64,000 nt of DNA from Mycolicibacterium komossense (GTDB lineage: Bacteria; Actinomycetota; Actinomycetes; Mycobacteriales; Mycobacteriaceae), in assembly GCF_025822605.1 (NCBI RefSeq), contig NZ_JACKTY010000004.1, positions 72,108 to 136,107 of the forward strand, written 5' to 3'. The translations under genes and the position numbers were made by a program. The notes under the pieces were generated by a model that ran no database searches, was not told the DNA's origin, and saw only the letters and a program-made list of their open reading frames with translations. Below are positions 15,897-25,449 of the stretch, piece after piece; position 1 is the first letter of the stretch, and every line of letters starts with the position of its first letter.

Positions 15897-17046
15897 CCGC
15901 CGTAGCGGTGTCGAGGACCGCTGGCAGAAGGCAGATGGCTCCCCCACCGCGGTGGCAGGTTCCGGATTGCGCTGGCGCGCAAGGTACGTCGATTCAGAGA
16001 GCCGCGAGCACGCTAAGGGCTTCCGCACAAAGGTCGCGGCGGCGCAGTGGCTGAACGGCGTGGTCGCCGCGCAAGAGACTGGCAACTACATCGACCCGAA
16101 GCTCGGCAAGGTCACCTTCCACAGCTATTACCAACAATGGTCGAAGATGCAGACCTGGGAATCTGGCACGCTCAAAGCCATGAACCTAGCCGTGAACTCG
16201 GCGAGTTTTGGCGACGTGGCATTCGCCGACTTAAAGCCGTCCCACATTGAAGCGTGGGTTAAGTGGATGAGGGATAAACCTTTAGAGGCGTCCACCATCA
16301 AGACGCGATTCAACAATGTCCGCGCAGTTATTCGGGCCGCAATAGGCGACCGATTCCTTGCCCACGACATCTCTGCCAAGGCGACCCTGCCGAGGCGTCC
16401 GAAAAACGCTGAGGCGATGAAGATTCCGACACCCGCCGAGGTCGGTGAACTGCTTAGGGTTGCCGACGACCACTTCGCTGCCTTCGTCGCACTTTGCGGG
16501 TTCGCGGGCATGCGACTGGGCGAAGCCGCCGCCCTCCGAGTTGGAGACATCAAGTTCCTGGCCAAGGAGATTCGTATTGAGCGCCAGGTCCAACGTGCCA
16601 ACGGAGGTGCCGTCGAGATACGGCCACCAAAATACGGATCGGTGCGCACCGTATACGTGCCGGATGAACTGCTGCACGTCTTGAGTGAACACATTCGCTC
16701 GAACCTGCCCGACAACGACCCAGATCAGTGGATGTTCCCCGGCCAAGGTGAACACCCTCTTCATCAGAACTCGGTCGGTTATCTGTGGCGTAAGGCCAGG
16801 AAGGCAGCGGGCGTCGACTTCGTGCTCCACGACCTCCGGCACTTCTATACCTCTGGACTCATCAACGAGAACTGCGACGTGGTGACGGTTCAGCGGGCAC
16901 TGGGGCACTCGTCGCCGAGCGTCACGCTAAACACCTACGCACACCTGTGGCCTAACGCCAACGACCGGACACGGAACGCTGCTGGAAGGTTGTTCCAGGC
17001 GGCGCTTAGCTCTGCTGCGGACGAACTGCGGACGGACAGTCAATAA
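15880..17046 (+). CDS. int: Tyrosine-family site-specific integrase
   Basis: The 388-aa product is a full phage-type integrase: N-terminal arm-binding part, SAM-like core-binding domain (residues about 80-170) and catalytic domain with Arg212 (GMRLGEAA), His317 and Arg320 (HDLRH), His343 (LGHSS) and Tyr353 (NTYAHLW). It ends 24 bp from the right att core in the ychF 3' end, the normal place for the element's integrase. The C-terminal codons coincide with the CTGCGGACG arm-type repeats. It overlaps the XRE gene by 17 bp. All catalytic residues are present, so it should be active. Confidence 0.95.
   Translation: MSQKRNRRSGVEDRWQKADGSPTAVAGSGLRWRARYVDSESREHAKGFRTKVAAAQWLNGVVAAQETGNYIDPKLGKVTFHSYYQQWSKMQTWESGTLKAMNLAVNSASFGDVAFADLKPSHIEAWVKWMRDKPLEASTIKTRFNNVRAVIRAAIGDRFLAHDISAKATLPRRPKNAEAMKIPTPAEVGELLRVADDHFAAFVALCGFAGMRLGEAAALRVGDIKFLAKEIRIERQVQRANGGAVEIRPPKYGSVRTVYVPDELLHVLSEHIRSNLPDNDPDQWMFPGQGEHPLHQNSVGYLWRKARKAAGVDFVLHDLRHFYTSGLINENCDVVTVQRALGHSSPSVTLNTYAHLWPNANDRTRNAAGRLFQAALSSAADELRTDSQ
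17015..17035. repeat. Right arm-type integrase site pair
   Basis: CTGCGGACG (17015-17023) and CTGCGGACGG (17026-17035) repeat at 11-bp phase, as at 4461-4481. They lie within the last codons of the integrase gene and 36 bp from the right core. Confidence 0.6.
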
Positions 17047-17066
17047 ATGGCTACTGAGCTGGTCAT

Positions 17067-18146
17067 TTAAACGTTGAAGCGGAACTCCACCACGTCGCCG
17101 TCGGCCATCACGTACTCCTTGCCTTCGATCCGGACCTTGCCCGCGGACTTGGCTGCGGCCATCGACCCGGCGGCCTTCAGATCGTCGAAGGACACGATTT
17201 CGGCCTTGATGAAGCCCTTCTCGAAATCGGTGTGGATGACACCGGCCGCCTTCGGCGCGGTATCCCCCTTGTGGATCGTCCAGGCGCGCGCTTCCTTGGG
17301 CCCGGCAGTCAGATAGGTCTGCAGATTCAGTGTGTGAAAACCGGCCCGCGCCAGGGCATCCAGGCCCCGCTCGGTCTGCCCGATGGACTCGAGCAGTTCG
17401 GCAGCCGACTCGTCGTCGAGCTCCTGTAGCTCTGCTTCGATCTTGGCGTCGAGGAATACCGCGTCGGCCGGGGCGACCATCGCGCGCAACTCTGCCACCC
17501 GGGCGTCGTCGGTCAGGACCGACTCGTCGGCGTTGAAGACGTAGAGGAACGGCTTGACCGTCATCAGGTTCAGTTCCCGCAACTGTGCCGAGTCGATCTT
17601 CGATCCCGCGGCGAACAGCGTGGTGCCCCCGTTGAGGATCTCCTGGGCCTCGAGCGCGACCGCGTGAATCGCCTTGCGGTCCTTGTTGGTCCTGGCCTCT
17701 TTCTCCAGGCGCGGCACCGCCTTCTCCAACGTCTGCAGATCGGCCAGGATCAGTTCGGTGTCGATGACCTCGATATCGGATTTGGGGTCGACCTTGCCGT
17801 CGACGTGCACCACGTCGACGTCGGCGAAAACCCGCACCACCTGACAGATGGCGTCGCACTCGCGGATGTTGGCCAGGAACTTGTTACCCAGCCCGGCACC
17901 CTCAGAAGCGCCTTTCACGATCCCGGCGATGTCGACGAACGTCACCGGCGCGGGCACCAGCTTCTCCGAGCCGAACATTTTCGCCAGCTCCCCCAGCCGT
18001 GGATCCGGCAGTGGAACGACGCCCTCGTTCGGCTCGATCGTCGCGAACGGATAGTTGGCCGCCAGCACGTCGTTGTTCGTCAACGCATTGAACAGCGTCG
18101 ACTTACCAACGTTGGGCAGACCGACAATTCCAAGGTTCAGGCTCAC
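17067..18146 (-). CDS. ychF: YchF/OLA1-family translation-associated ATPase
   Basis: The 359-aa product has the normal length of bacterial YchF. It starts [23 protein letters not shown] (P-loop), then [25 protein letters not shown] (switch II region), coiled coil, NADE in place of the guanine-specific NKxD, and a TGS domain ending VEFRFNV. YchF hydrolyses ATP, binds ribosomes and acts in translation and stress control. It is the Rv1112 position in the M. tuberculosis order. Its 3' end is the integration site of the accessory block, and its last codons come from the att core. Confidence 0.98.
   Translation of the reverse strand: MSLNLGIVGLPNVGKSTLFNALTNNDVLAANYPFATIEPNEGVVPLPDPRLGELAKMFGSEKLVPAPVTFVDIAGIVKGASEGAGLGNKFLANIRECDAICQVVRVFADVDVVHVDGKVDPKSDIEVIDTELILADLQTLEKAVPRLEKEARTNKDRKAIHAVALEAQEILNGGTTLFAAGSKIDSAQLRELNLMTVKPFLYVFNADESVLTDDARVAELRAMVAPADAVFLDAKIEAELQELDDESAAELLESIGQTERGLDALARAGFHTLNLQTYLTAGPKEARAWTIHKGDTAPKAAGVIHTDFEKGFIKAEIVSFDDLKAAGSMAAAKSAGKVRIEGKEYVMADGDVVEFRFNV
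17071..17086. repeat. Right attachment core within ychF
   Basis: This is the 16-bp core (ACGTTGAAGCGGAACT) identical to 4344-4359. On the minus strand it encodes the last residues of YchF (FRFNV); the TAA that follows is supplied by the element. Insertion therefore keeps the gene whole. Confidence 0.85.
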
Positions 18147-18229
18147 AGGGTCCAGAGTCTATAGAGATCGCTGCCACGCCGGACGCCCGCTGCCAGTCGT
18201 CGCCCGGTCAGAGCCGGTACGGTCTACCT

Positions 18230-19435
18230 GTGTCATCAGCACAACGGGTGAGGTCGTCTGTCGCGGCCGACCATCGTTCCGCACACCCCAACCTGCCCGG
18301 CGTTCCGTGGTGGGGCGCTGTGTTGATCGCTGCGGCGCTGACCGCGGCCGGTTTCGCCTTCGACGCCGCGGCCGGCAAGAAAGACCTGACCACGGCCTTT
18401 GCCGTGCTGTACGTCATCGGTTGCGTGGCCGCGGTGCTGGCCGTGCGTCAGTCGGGCATCTTCACCGCCGTCGTACAGCCACCACTGATCCTGTTCGTCG
18501 CGGTGCCCGGCGCGTACTACCTTCTGCACAGCTCCGAGATCCACGGCATCAAGGACATGCTGATCAACTGCGGCTATCCGTTGATCGAGCGGTTCTTGCT
18601 GATGTTCTGCACGTCGGTGGCGGTGCTGTTGATCGGCATGGTGCGCTGGTACTTCGGCGCCGCGAACCGCATCACCACACCGTCTCCGGCGGCCGAGACG
18701 TCCGTCGCAGACGAGGGCCCGGTGGCCGCGATGAAGGCGAAAGTCTCCGCGCTGTTCGGCGGCCCGACCGCCGATGCCGACGAAGCCGCCGTCGCGGAGC
18801 CACCGCTCAAACACGGTATCGACCGCCCGGCCACTGCCCGCCGAAGCACCAGGGAACGGCCTACCAGGCGCACTGCCGCCACCCGATCCCGGCACGCCCG
18901 GCCACCCATCGACGATCTGGACGGCCCGCCGGCCGAACCCCGGCGCTCCCGGCGCCCCAGCCCAGCCCGGGACTACGACCCGGATCTCGACCGTGGCGCC
19001 CCTCGCCGCGACGGCGGCCGACCCGCTGAGCGCGCCGCCCGCGACTGGCAGGACGCCGACTCCGAGGCCCGACCGCGGCGTCGCCCCAGACCTCCGCGTG
19101 AGCCCGATCCGCGCATCCCACCGCCTCGCGACTACCGTCGTGACCCGCGGGATTCGCGCGAGCTACGCGACGCGCGGGAAGCCAGGGACCCGCGTGACCG
19201 GCCCGATCCGCGGGAGCGGCCGTCCCGGCGCCCGAACCGCTACGAGCAGTCCGACGCGTACGAACCGTATGAGCCGCCGCGGCGGCGACCGGCCCCCGGC
19301 GCGGTACCCGGCAGCAACGGCACGCACCATCCGGTGTCGAAGGTGCGCTACCGCGGATCAGATGCCGAAGACGGCGAGAACCACGTGGAATACCGCCGGC
19401 AGCCCCGCCGACCGCGGCACAGCCTCGAAGACTGA
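18230..19435 (+). CDS. DUF6542-type membrane protein with Arg/Pro-rich tail
   Basis: The 401-aa product corresponds in position to Rv1111c. Residues about 25-150 hold four membrane helices (WWGAVLIAAALTAAGFAFDA; AFAVLYVIGCVAAVLAV; PPLILFVAVPGAYYLL; FLLMFCTSVAVLLIGMV). From residue 200 on the protein is a long disordered tail dominated by R, P, D and E (PRRRPRPPREPDPR). It may be a membrane anchor for cell-envelope or division partners; no function is known to me. GTG start at 18230, divergent from ychF with an 83-bp shared promoter region. Confidence 0.75.
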   Translation: MSSAQRVRSSVAADHRSAHPNLPGVPWWGAVLIAAALTAAGFAFDAAAGKKDLTTAFAVLYVIGCVAAVLAVRQSGIFTAVVQPPLILFVAVPGAYYLLHSSEIHGIKDMLINCGYPLIERFLLMFCTSVAVLLIGMVRWYFGAANRITTPSPAAETSVADEGPVAAMKAKVSALFGGPTADADEAAVAEPPLKHGIDRPATARRSTRERPTRRTAATRSRHARPPIDDLDGPPAEPRRSRRPSPARDYDPDLDRGAPRRDGGRPAERAARDWQDADSEARPRRRPRPPREPDPRIPPPRDYRRDPRDSRELRDAREARDPRDRPDPRERPSRRPNRYEQSDAYEPYEPPRRRPAPGAVPGSNGTHHPVSKVRYRGSDAEDGENHVEYRRQPRRPRHSLED

Positions 19436-19485
19436 CGTGGGCGCGCAAATCCGCCCTCGCGGCTGAGCGCACCCAAATCGCAGGA

Positions 19486-20502
19486 CTACGCCCGTCGGGC
19501 CGGGCGGATTTCCCGCGGCAGTGCGAAGACCAGCGTCTCGTTGGCCGTCGTCACCGGCTGCACGGTGTTGTAACCGTATTCGGCCAGGCGCTCCAGTACG
19601 CCGCGCACCAAAATCTCGGGGACCGACGCGCCGGAGGTGACGCCGACCGTCGTGACGCCGGAGAACCAGGCCGGGTCGATATCGTCGGCGAAATCCACCA
19701 GGTAGGAACTCTGCGAACCGGCACCGAGGGCCACCTCGACCAGGCGCACCGAGTTCGACGAGTTCTTCGACCCGACCACGATCACCAGCTCGCATTCCGG
19801 TGCCATCGCCTTGACCGCAACCTGGCGGTTCTGGGTGGCGTAGCAGATGTCGTCGCTGGGCGGGTCCTGCAAGGTGGGGAACTTCTCCCGCAGGCGGCGC
19901 ACGGTTTCCATGGTCTCGTCGACACTCAATGTGGTTTGCGACAGCCAGATGACCTTGTTCGGATCGCGCACGGTGACCTTGTCCACCGCGTCCGGGTTGT
20001 CCACGACCTGGACGTGGTCGGGCGCCTCACCGGCGGTGCCGACGACCTCTTCGTGGCCCTCATGGCCAACCAGCAGGATGTCGTAGTCGTCGCGGGCGAA
20101 CCGTTTTGCCTCGTTGTGCACCTTGGTGACCAGCGGGCAGGTCGCGTCGATGGTGCGCAGATTCCGCTCAGCCGCCTCGACGTGGACGGTCGGTGCGACG
20201 CCGTGCGCGGAAAACACCACGATGGCGCCCTCGGGCACCTCATCGGTCCGCTCGACGAAGACTGCCCCGGCTTTGGCCAGCGTGTCCACCACGTAGCGGT
20301 TGTGCACGATCTCGTGGCGCACGTAGATCGGCGCACCGTGCTTTTCCAGCGCGCGCTCGACGGTCTCGACGGCGCGGTCCACACCGGCGCAGTAGCCGCG
20401 TGGCTCGGCAAGCAGCACCCGCTTGGCGGTGACCGGGCGGGCCGAAGCGTCAACCACCGATCGGCTGGCGCCGGGAATCCCCATGTTGACCGTTGGTGGC
20501 AT
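19486..20502 (-). CDS. ispH: 4-hydroxy-3-methylbut-2-enyl diphosphate reductase
   Basis: The 338-aa product is IspH/LytB2 (Rv1110 position), the [4Fe-4S] enzyme that makes IPP and DMAPP at the end of the MEP pathway. The three cluster cysteines are in [21 protein letters not shown] and [22 protein letters not shown] and SKNSSNS for substrate binding are present. ATG 20502 (MPPTVNMGI) is preferred because the longer frame from 20772 would overlap the divergent gene and has no homology. Isoprenoid units feed the Z-prenyl synthase encoded at 46.2 kb. Confidence 0.97.
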   Translation of the reverse strand: MPPTVNMGIPGASRSVVDASARPVTAKRVLLAEPRGYCAGVDRAVETVERALEKHGAPIYVRHEIVHNRYVVDTLAKAGAVFVERTDEVPEGAIVVFSAHGVAPTVHVEAAERNLRTIDATCPLVTKVHNEAKRFARDDYDILLVGHEGHEEVVGTAGEAPDHVQVVDNPDAVDKVTVRDPNKVIWLSQTTLSVDETMETVRRLREKFPTLQDPPSDDICYATQNRQVAVKAMAPECELVIVVGSKNSSNSVRLVEVALGAGSQSSYLVDFADDIDPAWFSGVTTVGVTSGASVPEILVRGVLERLAEYGYNTVQPVTTANETLVFALPREIRPARRA

Positions 20503-20556
20503 GTGTTCCAGGGTACTTTCTGCCGACACCGGGGGGCCAGCCGTACTCTGGCACGC

Positions 20557-21126
20557 ATGGCTACTGCACCGTATGGCGTCCGGCTGCTGGTGGGGGTCGC
20601 GGCAACTGCCGTCGAGGAAACCATGAAGCTGCCGCAGACCATCATGATGTACCCGATGACGCTGGTCAGCTCGGTCGCCCAGCTGGTGATGAAGATGCAG
20701 CAGGATGTGGCTGACCTGGTGATCAAGGGTGACTCCACCCTGGAGAACCTCTTCCCGCCGCGAGATGAGCAACCGGAGTGGGCGACCTTCGACGAGGACC
20801 TCGAAAGCACGTCAGCAGACGAAATCCCTGATACCGGCGAGCGGATGACCGAAGGCCGGTTCGCCTTGTACTCGGTGACCGAGAACACCGAAGGCTGGGT
20901 CACCGAAACCGCGACACCCCTGGCGACGACGGCCAATGCGGCCGCAGCCGGGATCGTCGGCGAGATCGATTACGACGCGCTGACGCTGGCGCAGCTGCGG
21001 GCCCGGCTGCAATCGCTGTCGGTCAGCGACCTCGAAGAGCTGCTGGGCTACGAAGAAGCCACCAAGGCGCGCGCACCGTTCCAGACCCTGCTCGCCAACA
21101 GGATCACCCGCGCGACCGCCAAGTGA
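20557..21126 (+). CDS. Lipid-droplet-associated-type protein (Rv1109c-like)
   Basis: The 189-aa product starts [22 protein letters not shown] and has an amphipathic N-terminal half ([35 protein letters not shown]) typical of the mycobacterial family annotated as lipid-droplet associated. The C-terminal 40 residues form a small helical domain ([34 protein letters not shown]) like SAP/Rho-N folds. ATG 20557 is divergent from ispH by 54 bp. Its stop overlaps the xseA GTG (GTGA), so it heads the xseA-xseB operon. The function is uncertain. Confidence 0.75.
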   Translation: MATAPYGVRLLVGVAATAVEETMKLPQTIMMYPMTLVSSVAQLVMKMQQDVADLVIKGDSTLENLFPPRDEQPEWATFDEDLESTSADEIPDTGERMTEGRFALYSVTENTEGWVTETATPLATTANAAAAGIVGEIDYDALTLAQLRARLQSLSVSDLEELLGYEEATKARAPFQTLLANRITRATAK

Positions 21127-22394
21127 GCAGTGCCTCCCAGCCGGCCCCGCAGGACAGCCCCCAACCGGGCCAGTCACCCGAGCACCCCTACCCGGTCCGT
21201 GCCGTCGCCATCCGCGTGGCGGGCTGGATCGACAAACTCGGCACCGTCTGGGTCGAGGGCCAGATTGCCCAGATGAACGTCCGGCCGGACGCCAAAACCG
21301 TCTTCATGGTGCTGCGCGACCCGGCCGCTGATATGTCCCTGACCGTCACCTGCCCACGCGACCTGGTGCTCAATGCCCCGGTGAAGCTGACCGAGGGCAC
21401 GCAGGTGGTGATGTGCGGTAAGCCCAACTTCTACACCGGGCGGGGCACATTCTCGTTGCGCGTCAGCGAGATTCGTGCCGTCGGCGTCGGTGAACTGCTG
21501 GCCCGTATCGAGCGGTTACGCAGGCTGCTCGACGCCGAGGGGCTCTTCGATCCGCGACTCAAGCGGCCCATCCCGTTTCTGCCGAACACCATCGGGCTGA
21601 TCACCGGGCGTGCCAGTGCGGCCGAGCGGGACGTCACCCACGTGGCCGCGACGCGCTGGCCGGCCGTCCGATTCGCCATCCGCAACACCCCGGTGCAGGG
21701 CCCCAATGCGGTCCCACAGATCGTCGAGGCGCTGCGCGAACTCGACAAGGACGCTGGAGTCGACGTCATCGTGGTGGCCCGCGGCGGCGGCGGCGTCGAG
21801 GATCTGCTGCCGTTCTCCGACGAGACACTGTGCCGGGCGATCTCGGCCTGCACGACCCCCGTCGTCAGTGCCGTCGGCCACGAGCCCGACAACCCGCTGT
21901 GCGATCTCGTCGCCGACCTGCGCGCCGCCACCCCGACCGACGCCGCCAAGCGGATCGTGCCTGACGCCGCCGCCGAACAGGCCCTGGTCACCGACCTGCG
22001 CCGCCGAAGCGCACAGGCGCTGCGCAACTGGGTCACCCGGGAGGGCCGTCTCGTCGCGCAGCTGCGCAGCCGTCCCGTGCTCGCCGATCCGCTCAGCGCG
22101 CTGACCACCCGCTCGGCCGAGGTCGACCGCGCCAGGACGGCCGTCCGCCGGGATGTCACCCGGCTGCTTCAGGCTGAGAGCGATCGTGTCGGTCACCTGT
22201 CGGCGCGACTGGCCACACTGGGGCCGGCGGCGACGCTGGCCCGCGGCTATGCCGTGGTGCAGACCGTGCCAGATCACGGGGATCCGCAGATCCTGCGGTC
22301 GACGGCAGACGCGCCCGCCGGCAGCAGGCTGCGGGTTCGGGTCGCCGATGGCGCTGTGACGGCCGTGACGGAGGGAGATGCCAGTGCCGGATAA
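21123..22394 (+). CDS. xseA: Exodeoxyribonuclease VII large subunit
   Basis: The 423-aa product has an N-terminal OB fold ([26 protein letters not shown]) and the catalytic domain with [42 protein letters not shown] and [27 protein letters not shown]. ExoVII degrades single-stranded DNA in both directions to oligonucleotides and acts in repair. It is the Rv1108c position. Translation is coupled to the gene before it (GTGA overlap) and it overlaps xseB by 17 bp. Confidence 0.98.
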   Translation: MSSASQPAPQDSPQPGQSPEHPYPVRAVAIRVAGWIDKLGTVWVEGQIAQMNVRPDAKTVFMVLRDPAADMSLTVTCPRDLVLNAPVKLTEGTQVVMCGKPNFYTGRGTFSLRVSEIRAVGVGELLARIERLRRLLDAEGLFDPRLKRPIPFLPNTIGLITGRASAAERDVTHVAATRWPAVRFAIRNTPVQGPNAVPQIVEALRELDKDAGVDVIVVARGGGGVEDLLPFSDETLCRAISACTTPVVSAVGHEPDNPLCDLVADLRAATPTDAAKRIVPDAAAEQALVTDLRRRSAQALRNWVTREGRLVAQLRSRPVLADPLSALTTRSAEVDRARTAVRRDVTRLLQAESDRVGHLSARLATLGPAATLARGYAVVQTVPDHGDPQILRSTADAPAGSRLRVRVADGAVTAVTEGDASAG

Positions 22395-22629
22395 GACCGA
22401 AAAGGCTCAAGATATGACACCCATTAGTTCCATGGGATACGAAGAATGCCGCGATGAGTTGATTGAGGTCGTGCAGCTCCTCGAGCGGGGTGGACTCGAT
22501 CTTGATGCATCGCTGCAGCTCTGGGAAAAAGGCGAGAAGCTGGCTAAACGTTGCGAAGAGCACTTAGCCGGGGCGCGCAAGCGGGTCGAAGATGCGCTCG
22601 CGACAGAAGAAGCGATAGAGGGCGGATAG
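22378..22629 (+). CDS. xseB: Exodeoxyribonuclease VII small subunit
   Basis: The 83-aa helical product has the XseB pattern [44 protein letters not shown]. Several copies wrap the XseA subunit. It overlaps xseA by 17 bp and is translated from the same message. ATG 22378 is the upstream start; ATG 22414 would also keep the domain. Confidence 0.96.
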   Translation: MPVPDKTEKAQDMTPISSMGYEECRDELIEVVQLLERGGLDLDASLQLWEKGEKLAKRCEEHLAGARKRVEDALATEEAIEGG

Positions 22630-22660
22630 CGGAGCTTTTCATCTGGGCAAATCAATAAAC

Positions 22661-22674
22661 TGGAACACGTTATA
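22661..22674. promoter_or_regulatory. KstR-box match upstream of the 3-beta-HSD gene
   Basis: TGGAACACGTTATA fits the 14-bp KstR consensus TNNAACNNGTTNNA at every fixed position and ends 11 bp before the ATG, where a bound repressor would block transcription start. KstR is the TetR-type repressor of cholesterol catabolism, relieved by cholesterol-derived CoA thioesters. A second match lies at 28989. Confidence 0.8.
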
Positions 22675-22685
22675 TTTCCTTCGGT

Positions 22686-23786
22686 ATGCTGCCCGGCATG
22701 AGTGATGCATCCCTGACCACCGAACTCGGCCAGGTCCTGGTCACCGGCGGCTCCGGCTTCGTGGGCGCCAACCTGGTGACCGAACTGCTTGGCCGCGGAC
22801 TCGAGGTGGTGTCATTCGACCGCGCACCGTCCCCGCTGCCGGAACACCCGAAGCTGCGGACGATCGTCGGCGATATCTGCGATACCGACACTGTGGCGGC
22901 GGCCGTCGCCGGTATCGACACCGTTTTCCACACCGCGGCGATCATCGACCTGATGGGCGGCGCCTCGGCCACCGAGGAATACCGGCAGCGCAGCTTTGCG
23001 GTGAACGTCGGCGGCACCCAGAACCTGGTCAGCGCCGCCCAGGCCGCGGGAGTCCGGCGGTTCGTCTACACCGCCTCCAACAGCGTCGTGATGGGCGGGC
23101 AACGGATCTCCGGCGGTGACGAGACCATCCCGTACACCGAGCGTTTCAACGACCTGTACACCGAAACCAAGGTCATCGCCGAGAAATTCGTGCTGGGACA
23201 GAACACCCTGAACGGGATGCTGACCTGTTCGATCCGGCCCAGCGGTATCTGGGGTCGAGGCGACCAGACCATGTTTCGCAAGGTCTTCGAGAGTGTGCTC
23301 GCCGGCCACGTCAAAGTGCTCGTCGGCAGTAAACACGCCAAGCTGGACAACTCGTACGTGCACAACCTCATTCACGGATTCATCCTGGCCGCCGAGCATC
23401 TGGTGCCCGGTGGCACCGCGCCGGGCCAGGCCTACTTCATCAACGACGGCGAACCCATCAACATGTTCGAGTTCTCCCGGCCGGTGGTCGAAGCCTGCGG
23501 CGAACCGTTCCCGACGTTACGAGTCCCCGGCAAGCTGGTGTGGTTCGCCGTGACGGTGTGGCAGTTCCTGCATTTCCGCTTCGGTTTTCCCAAGCCGTTG
23601 CTCGAACCGCTTGCGGTGGAACGCATCACGCTCGATAACTACTTCTCCATCGCCAAGGCGCAGCGTGACCTGGGTTACCGGCCACTGTTCACCACCGAAC
23701 GCGCGCTGGCCGATTGCCTGCCCTACTACGTCGAGCTCTTCGACCGGATGAAGGCCGCGGGCAAGCCGGCACCCGTACCCACGTGA
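22686..23786 (+). CDS. hsd: 3-beta-hydroxysteroid dehydrogenase/isomerase
   Basis: The 366-aa product is the Rv1106c counterpart, with ASLTTELGQVLVTGGSGFVGANLV (NAD site GxxGxxG), the Y-x-x-x-K pair in NDLYTETKVIAEKF, and GIWGRGDQTMFRKVFESVL. The enzyme oxidises 3-beta-hydroxy-5-ene sterols (cholesterol, pregnenolone, DHEA) and isomerises the double bond to give 4-en-3-ones, the first step of sterol use. A KstR box overlaps its promoter. The start is MLPGMSDASL; MSDASL four codons later is also possible. Confidence 0.93.
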   Translation: MLPGMSDASLTTELGQVLVTGGSGFVGANLVTELLGRGLEVVSFDRAPSPLPEHPKLRTIVGDICDTDTVAAAVAGIDTVFHTAAIIDLMGGASATEEYRQRSFAVNVGGTQNLVSAAQAAGVRRFVYTASNSVVMGGQRISGGDETIPYTERFNDLYTETKVIAEKFVLGQNTLNGMLTCSIRPSGIWGRGDQTMFRKVFESVLAGHVKVLVGSKHAKLDNSYVHNLIHGFILAAEHLVPGGTAPGQAYFINDGEPINMFEFSRPVVEACGEPFPTLRVPGKLVWFAVTVWQFLHFRFGFPKPLLEPLAVERITLDNYFSIAKAQRDLGYRPLFTTERALADCLPYYVELFDRMKAAGKPAPVPT

Positions 23787-23895
23787 ACATCGCCTGAGAA
23801 GTTTCGGCAAGCGCAGACTTCGCCGCCCCGCCCGCCTAGCGTTGTCCCCGCAAGCGGATTCGTCATCCGGCATCTACTGCGAGGGGCTGCACACC

Positions 23896-25449
23896 ATGCC
23901 TGACGGTAAACCCAACATTCTTGTCATCTGGGGCGACGACATCGGGATCAGTAATCTGAGCTGTTACAGCGACGGCATGATGGGCTACCGCACGCCCAAC
24001 ATCGATCGCATCGCCGCCGAGGGCATGCGCTTCACCGACTCCTACGGCGAGCAGAGCTGCACCGCCGGTCGGGCCGCCTTCATCAGTGGCCAGAGCGTGT
24101 ACCGCACCGGCATGAGCAAGGTCGGGGTGCCCGGCGTCGACATCGGCTGGGCCGCGGAGGATCCCACCATCGCGGAGCTCCTCAAGCCACTGGGCTACGG
24201 ATGCGGACAGTTCGGTAAGAACCACTTCGGCGACTTGAACAAATACCTGCCGACCGTGCACGGCTTCGACGAGTTCTACGGCAACCTTTATCACCTCAAC
24301 GCCGAGGAAGAACCCGAGAGTTTCGACTACCCGCACAAGGATCAGTTCCCCCGACTACATGACCTGGCCCTGCCGCGCGGCGTGCTCGATTGCACAGCGC
24401 TCGAAGAGGATTCGACCGAGCCGGACGATCCCAAGTTCGGACCGGTCGGCAAGCAGACCATCACCGACACCGGCCCGCTGACCGCCAAGCGGATGGAAAC
24501 CATCGACGACGACATCGCCGATCGCACCGTCGACTACATCAAGCGCCAGCACGAGGCCGGCACCCCCTTCTTCGTCTGGTGCAACTTCACGCACATGCAC
24601 CTGTACACCCACCTCAAACCCGGCAGCAAGGGTCAGGCCGGCATGTGGCAGTCCGAATACCACGACGCGATGATCGATCACGACAAGAACGTGGGCACAG
24701 TGCTCGACGCGCTCGACGAACTGGGCATCGCCGACGACACCATCGTCATCTACTCCACCGACAACGGCCCGCACCGCAACAGCTGGCCCGACGCGGGCAC
24801 CACACCGTTCCGCAGCGAGAAGAACACCAACTGGGAGGGCGCCTACCGGGTGCCGGAGTTGATCCGCTGGCCGGGAAAGATCAAGGCGGGCAGCGTTTCC
24901 AACGACATCATCCAGCACCATGACTGGCTGCCCACACTCGTCGCCGCAGCCGGCGACCCCGATGTCAGCGACAAGCTGAAGAAGGGCTTGAAGGTCGAGC
25001 GCCACGGGGAAGAGCGCGAGTACAAGGTGCACATCGACGGCTTCAATCTGCTGCCGTATCTGATGGGCGAGGTCGAGCACAGTCCGCGGCGCGGCTTCTT
25101 CTATTTCAACGACGACGCCCAATTGGTCGGGTTGCGTTTCGAGAACTGGAAGATCGTGTTCGCCGAGCAGCGGGCGCAGGGCACGCTGCGAACCTGGGCC
25201 GAGCCGTTCACCGAGCTGCGGGTGCCCAAGCTGTTCAACCTGCGCACCGACCCGTTCGAGTACGCCGACATCACGTCGAACACGTATTACGAGTGGTTCC
25301 TGCGGCGGGATTTCTTCGTCCTCTACGCCACCGCAATGGCATCGGCGTTCCTGGACACGTTCAAGGAGTTCCCGCCCCGGCACGCACCGGCGAGCTTCAG
25401 CATCGACCAGATCGTCAAGAAGCTCGACGAGTTCCTGGCGGCCGACTAG
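23896..25449 (+). CDS. Type I sulfatase (arylsulfatase-like)
   Basis: The 517-aa product starts PNILVIWGDDIGISNLSCYS with the metal-binding Asp pair. Cys55 in SCTAGRAAF is the formylglycine precursor; CTAGR has Ala instead of the usual Pro but keeps Arg. STDNGPH and PFRSEKNTNWEGAYRVP complete the active site. It releases sulfate from an ester, substrate unknown. ATG 23896 is preferred as the upstream frame (from 23842) has no homology. It follows the 3-beta-HSD gene and abuts the HAD gene, and the matching formylglycine enzyme is 2.6 kb further on. No signal peptide, so it is cytoplasmic. Confidence 0.92.
   Translation: MPDGKPNILVIWGDDIGISNLSCYSDGMMGYRTPNIDRIAAEGMRFTDSYGEQSCTAGRAAFISGQSVYRTGMSKVGVPGVDIGWAAEDPTIAELLKPLGYGCGQFGKNHFGDLNKYLPTVHGFDEFYGNLYHLNAEEEPESFDYPHKDQFPRLHDLALPRGVLDCTALEEDSTEPDDPKFGPVGKQTITDTGPLTAKRMETIDDDIADRTVDYIKRQHEAGTPFFVWCNFTHMHLYTHLKPGSKGQAGMWQSEYHDAMIDHDKNVGTVLDALDELGIADDTIVIYSTDNGPHRNSWPDAGTTPFRSEKNTNWEGAYRVPELIRWPGKIKAGSVSNDIIQHHDWLPTLVAAAGDPDVSDKLKKGLKVERHGEEREYKVHIDGFNLLPYLMGEVEHSPRRGFFYFNDDAQLVGLRFENWKIVFAEQRAQGTLRTWAEPFTELRVPKLFNLRTDPFEYADITSNTYYEWFLRRDFFVLYATAMASAFLDTFKEFPPRHAPASFSIDQIVKKLDEFLAAD

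Larger units (their letters stand above)
4344..17086 (+). mobile_element. Integrative element inserted at the 3' end of ychF
   Basis: The element is bounded by 16-bp direct repeats (4344-4359, 17071-17086) and carries a tyrosine integrase right next to one end, an XRE regulator, an AlpA-like excisionase and a DUF3631 ATPase. Paired CTGCGGACG motifs lie inside both ends. Cargo is a WXG/DUF1023/LppA set and a CHAT/serine-recombinase/DUF262 set. No FtsK/TraB-type transfer gene or phage structural gene is visible, so it is probably mobilised by a helper or is a decayed phage satellite or AICE-type element. Insertion recreates the ychF stop codon, so the host gene stays intact. Confidence 0.85.
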
